Source: Clostridiaceae bacterium | GTDB lineage: Bacteria > Bacillota > Clostridia > Saccharofermentanales > DTU023 | Direction: 5' to 3' | DNA length: 7,110 nucleotides | Assembly (NCBI GenBank): GCA_012841255.1 | Contig: DUUZ01000235.1 | Coordinates: forward strand, 1 to 7,110 | Shown: positions 4,271-7,110 of the stretch, one piece after another | Numbering within the stretch: the first letter of the stretch is position 1 | How the letters are laid out: each line of letters starts with the position of its first letter | Made by a program: the position numbers and the translations under genes | Notes under the pieces: generated by a model | The model's input: only the letters and a program-made list of their open reading frames with translations | What the model was told of the DNA's origin: nothing | Database searches by the model: none

Positions 4271-6678
4271 CCCATCCAGAACTCGAACATTGCACCTACC
4301 AGACGCATGAAAGTTACCAATCCAAGTACAAGCATGTCGGTCAGCCTTACGAACGTAAGGACGCCATCGAAAAGGTAACGGGCCAGGCCCGCTACGCCTT
4401 TGACCTGGAAATGCCGGGCATGCTCCATGCCAAGACGCTTCACTCCCCCCACGCCCGGGCCAAGATTGTCAAGATTGACACATCCCGCGCCAAGGCGCTC
4501 CCGGGAGTCAAAGCCGTCATCACCGGCGACGATTCAGACATCGTGGTCGGCCTTTACATGCAGGACAAGCTGGCCCTGGCCAAGGGCGAAACCCGCTACC
4601 AGGGCGAAGTGGTCGCCGCTGTCGCCGCAACCACCGAGGCCATCGCCGAGCAGGCCATCCACCTGATCGACATCGAGTATGAGGTCCTGGAGCCCGTCCG
4701 CAACCTGGACGACGCTTTGGCAGCCAAAATCCTGGTCCACGAAGACATCGCCGACATCAAGCACGTTGAAGGCGTCTTCTTCCCCCAGCCCGACTCCAAC
4801 ATCGCCAGTCTCAACCGCAGCTACAAGGGAGATCCCCAGGCTGCCATGGAAGAGGCCGATCTGGTCGTCGAAAACAAATTCACCCTGCCGGCCGTGGCCC
4901 ACGTTCCGCTTGAAACGCACGTGGCCATCGTCGAAGCCGACCCCTATACGGGCAGGATCAAGATCTGGACTTCGGCCCAGTCACCCTTCGCCCTTCGCCA
5001 GCTCATGGCTTACAGCTTCGGCATGCAGGATTCAGACATCGAAGTCCATATCCCCTTCGTCGGCGGCGGCTTTGGCGGCAAGGCGGGCATCCATCTGGAG
5101 CCCCTCCTGACCCTGCTGTCCCGTGAAGCCGGCGGTGCACCCGTCAAGCTTCGCATGTCCCGCCAGCAGGAATTCAACTACATGCCCACCCGGGCCGGCA
5201 TGCGCGGCCGCATCAAGACAGGGGTCATGAAGGACGGCACCATGGTCGCCTCCGACATCACCTATGACTGGGACAGCGGTGCCTACGCCGACTACGGCGT
5301 CAACGTGGGCAAGACGGCCGTCTACGGCGGTCTGGGCCCCTATGCCGTCAACAACGTCTCCATCGTGTCCAACACCATTTACACCAACAAGGTCTTCTCA
5401 ACCGCCTACCGCGGCTTCGGCCACCTGGAAACCCTGTGGACCGTCGAACGCCAGATGGACATCCTGTCCCAGAAACTGGGCATCGACCCCTATGAGTTCC
5501 GCCTGAAGAACATGATCCGCCCCGGCGATACCACCGTCTCGGGCGAACTGGTCACCAAGAGCACCGGCTGCCCCATCGACTGCCTGTCGGCCGTCGTCAA
5601 GGAAATCGGCTGGACCGGACGGAAGACCGACGAAGAACGCGAGCGCGAGTGGAAGACCGGCAAGGTCAGAGGCAAGGGCTTCGCCATGATCCAGAAGGCC
5701 CCGGCCATGCCTCCCAACACGGCGACCGCGGTCATTATGCAGATGGCCAGTGACGGCCATATCAAGGTCATGATCGGCGGCATCGACTACGGCCAGGGCG
5801 CCCTGACCGCCATCGCCCAGATCACGGCCCAGGAACTGGACATCCCCATCGAGATGGTGGAAGTCCGGCGCGAAACCAACACCAACACCAACCCCTACGA
5901 CTGGAACACCGTCGCGTCCAAGTACACCTTCATGGCCGGAAACGCCACCATCAAGGCCGCTCACAACATGATCGACCAGATGAAGGCCGTGGCCAGCCAG
6001 GCTCTGCAAAGCGCGCCCGAGAACCTGTCCCACGGGGACGGCTACATCTACAACCGCCACCGCCCCGACCGCCGCATCTCCTACAAGGATATGGCACTGG
6101 GCTATGCCCTGCCCAATGGCAGCGGCGTCGGCGGACCCCTGATCTCCCACGGCTACTACATGGCAGACGGCCTGACCAACCTGGATCCCAAGACGGGCCA
6201 GGGTTATCCGGCTCTTGCCTGGACCTTCGGCGCCCACGCCGTCGACATCGAAGTCGACGTCGAATCCGGCAGCATCGATGTCCTGAAAGTGGCCTCAGCC
6301 TTCGACCTGGGCCAGGTCATCAACGAGCGCATGGTCTACGGCCAGGTGATCGGCGGAGTCATGCAGGGAATCGGATCAGCCATTCTGGAAGGCTACAAGT
6401 TCAGCGATGACAATGTCCTCCTGAACCCCTCCTTCACAGACAACAAGATCCCCACCATGAAGGACATGCCCTGCGAGGTGGTTCCCATCTACATCGAGAA
6501 CCCCCAGCTGAACGCACCCTACGGGGCCAGAGGCGTGGCGGAACACACCATGATCTCCATCCCCTCGGCCATCGGCAACGCCCTTTATGATGCGCTGGGA
6601 ATCAACTTCTACCACCTGCCCCTGACACCTGAAAGGGTGGCCCTGGGGATCCTGAGCGGGAAGAAAGATATTTATTAA
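4267..6678 (+). CDS. Xanthine dehydrogenase-family molybdopterin-binding catalytic subunit
   Basis: This is the large subunit carrying the molybdopterin cofactor, where a C-H bond is hydroxylated with water-derived oxygen. It has 803 residues, about the usual size. The start at 4267 overlaps the previous stop (ATGA) and has AGGAG 11 bases upstream; the frame stays open 27 codons further up, but only inside the 2Fe-2S gene. Residues about 33-145 are the aldehyde oxidase/XDH a/b hammerhead domain (DAIEKVTGQARYAFD). Cofactor motifs follow: LETH at 215-218, GGGFGGK at 266-272, AYRGFGH at 380-386, DYGQG at 507-511, FDLGQVIN at 679-686 and GQVIGGVMQGIG at 692-703. The catalytic base is probably E759 in GARGVAEH, where the common form is GVGE. 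By ungapped alignment to bovine XDH, E802 falls on A273 and R880 on T350, so purine specificity is not shown. No signal peptide. Family certain, substrate unknown; xanthine or hypoxanthine is suggested only by the neighbours. Confidence 0.95.
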   Translation: MTHPELEHCTYQTHESYQSKYKHVGQPYERKDAIEKVTGQARYAFDLEMPGMLHAKTLHSPHARAKIVKIDTSRAKALPGVKAVITGDDSDIVVGLYMQDKLALAKGETRYQGEVVAAVAATTEAIAEQAIHLIDIEYEVLEPVRNLDDALAAKILVHEDIADIKHVEGVFFPQPDSNIASLNRSYKGDPQAAMEEADLVVENKFTLPAVAHVPLETHVAIVEADPYTGRIKIWTSAQSPFALRQLMAYSFGMQDSDIEVHIPFVGGGFGGKAGIHLEPLLTLLSREAGGAPVKLRMSRQQEFNYMPTRAGMRGRIKTGVMKDGTMVASDITYDWDSGAYADYGVNVGKTAVYGGLGPYAVNNVSIVSNTIYTNKVFSTAYRGFGHLETLWTVERQMDILSQKLGIDPYEFRLKNMIRPGDTTVSGELVTKSTGCPIDCLSAVVKEIGWTGRKTDEEREREWKTGKVRGKGFAMIQKAPAMPPNTATAVIMQMASDGHIKVMIGGIDYGQGALTAIAQITAQELDIPIEMVEVRRETNTNTNPYDWNTVASKYTFMAGNATIKAAHNMIDQMKAVASQALQSAPENLSHGDGYIYNRHRPDRRISYKDMALGYALPNGSGVGGPLISHGYYMADGLTNLDPKTGQGYPALAWTFGAHAVDIEVDVESGSIDVLKVASAFDLGQVINERMVYGQVIGGVMQGIGSAILEGYKFSDDNVLLNPSFTDNKIPTMKDMPCEVVPIYIENPQLNAPYGARGVAEHTMISIPSAIGNALYDALGINFYHLPLTPERVALGILSGKKDIY

Positions 6679-6701
6679 TCGGTTCGAAAGAATCTGAAGA
6701 G

Positions 6702-6731
6702 GCGGGCTGTCCAAAGACGGCCCGCTTTTTT
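6702..6731 (+). terminator. Rho-independent terminator of the hydroxylase operon
   Basis: GCGGGCTGTC (6702-6711) pairs with GACGGCCCGC (6716-6725) as a 10-bp stem with one G-U pair and a CAAA loop, followed by six T residues. It lies 23 bases after the operon's stop codon. On the opposite strand the hairpin is followed by CTCTTCAG, not a T-run, so it should terminate chiefly rightward transcription. The bioY stop codon lies in its T-tract. Confidence 0.93.
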
Positions 6732-7110
6732 ATGTCCTGGGGTCCATCAAGAATGGCCTGAGCCTTCTGGCCAGAATGAGGGCCAGCCCCCCCTTCAGGA
6801 TATCCCCGGGCAGGAACAGCAGAGTGGACAGCCAGAAGGCCGGCCCCGCGATATCCGGGAAGACAAGGGCCACATGCAAAAAGCCCATGGCATAGGTCAG
6901 GGCCAGGGAGGACAGAAGGGCAAGAATAGCCCGGGACCAGCGGAAGTCCTCCCGGCCAACCATGAAGGACAGAAGGGCTGCCGCCGGAATAAAGGCCAGG
7001 AGGAAACCGAAGGTGGGTGACAGGGCCGTCGCCGTCCCCCCGATCACCAGCTTCAGGCCCAGATGCAGGGTCATGGTCAAGGCTGAGAGGGGCGGATCAA
7101 AAAGCAGGCC
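6730..7110 (-). CDS. bioY: BioY biotin transporter S component, 5'-truncated by window edge
   Basis: The leftward frame stays open through the right edge, so these 126 residues are the C-terminal part of an integral membrane protein. A TTG at 7080 and an ATG at 7074 are internal: the residues upstream of them (GLLFDPPLSAL) fit the family core. Family signs are SPTFGFLLAF at 31-40 (BioY usually GPTGGYLLGF), a hydrophobic segment with LTYAMGFLHVAL at 71-82, and FLPGDILKGGLA near the C-terminus. In the last, D103 and K106 are spaced as the biotin-contacting Asp and Lys of BioY. About three to four hydrophobic segments remain. BioY imports biotin alone or with an ECF energy-coupling module, which is not visible here. 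It converges on the hydroxylase operon and shares no obvious function with it. Confidence 0.85.
   Translation of the reverse strand, partial: GLLFDPPLSALTMTLHLGLKLVIGGTATALSPTFGFLLAFIPAAALLSFMVGREDFRWSRAILALLSSLALTYAMGFLHVALVFPDIAGPAFWLSTLLFLPGDILKGGLALILARRLRPFLMDPRT

Noticed and set aside
5398..6237. 279-codon minus-strand frame inside the molybdenum subunit gene
   Set aside because: Its Gly/Val/Asp-rich translation is a typical shadow of a GC-rich gene; the sense frame carries all the cofactor motifs.
7078..7080. TTG start for the bioY gene
   Set aside because: The frame continues open to the window edge with family-like sequence, so this is an internal codon of a truncated gene.

Overview
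The window carries six protein genes in three blocks. (1) A leftward block at 1-2511 holds a PucR-family regulator followed by a DUF2877/AllH-like gene that runs off the left edge. (2) A rightward operon at 2868-6678 encodes the three subunits of a xanthine dehydrogenase-family molybdenum hydroxylase in the order FAD subunit, 2Fe-2S subunit, molybdopterin subunit. It ends in a strong intrinsic terminator. (3) A leftward, 5'-truncated bioY gene (biotin transporter S component) enters from the right edge and converges on that terminator. No RNA genes, CRISPR arrays, insertion sequences or phage genes were seen.

The genes are GC-rich, and the 356-bp gap between the two divergent blocks is clearly AT-richer. 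Strong AAGGAGG-type Shine-Dalgarno sequences, a GTG start, a BioY ECF-type S component and a cre-like operator suggest a relatively high-GC Bacillota, perhaps a Clostridia-type anaerobe. That assignment is inference from style, not from a marker gene.

The central logic is a divergent regulator/enzyme pair. PucR-family proteins often control purine, allantoin or related nitrogen catabolism. AllH (DUF2877) is a subunit of the oxamate carbamoyltransferase that ends anaerobic allantoin breakdown. Molybdenum hydroxylases of the XDH family open purine rings to degradation by hydroxylation. Together these suggest a purine or purine-like N-heterocycle catabolic locus whose remaining genes (FdrA-like and DUF1116 partners, carbamate kinase) would lie left of the window. 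The molybdenum subunit lacks the Glu and Arg that bind purines in bovine-type XDH, so its substrate is open.

Three of the four within-block junctions (regulator/AllH, FAD/2Fe-2S and 2Fe-2S/Mo) are 4-bp ATGA overlaps, which points to translational coupling. The shared control region contains a cre/LacI-type operator, a second diverged copy in inverted orientation about 124 bp away, and two perfect palindromes. These are the most interesting non-coding signals here. I see no convincing wholly new system; this looks like an ordinary catabolic locus with a few worthwhile details.
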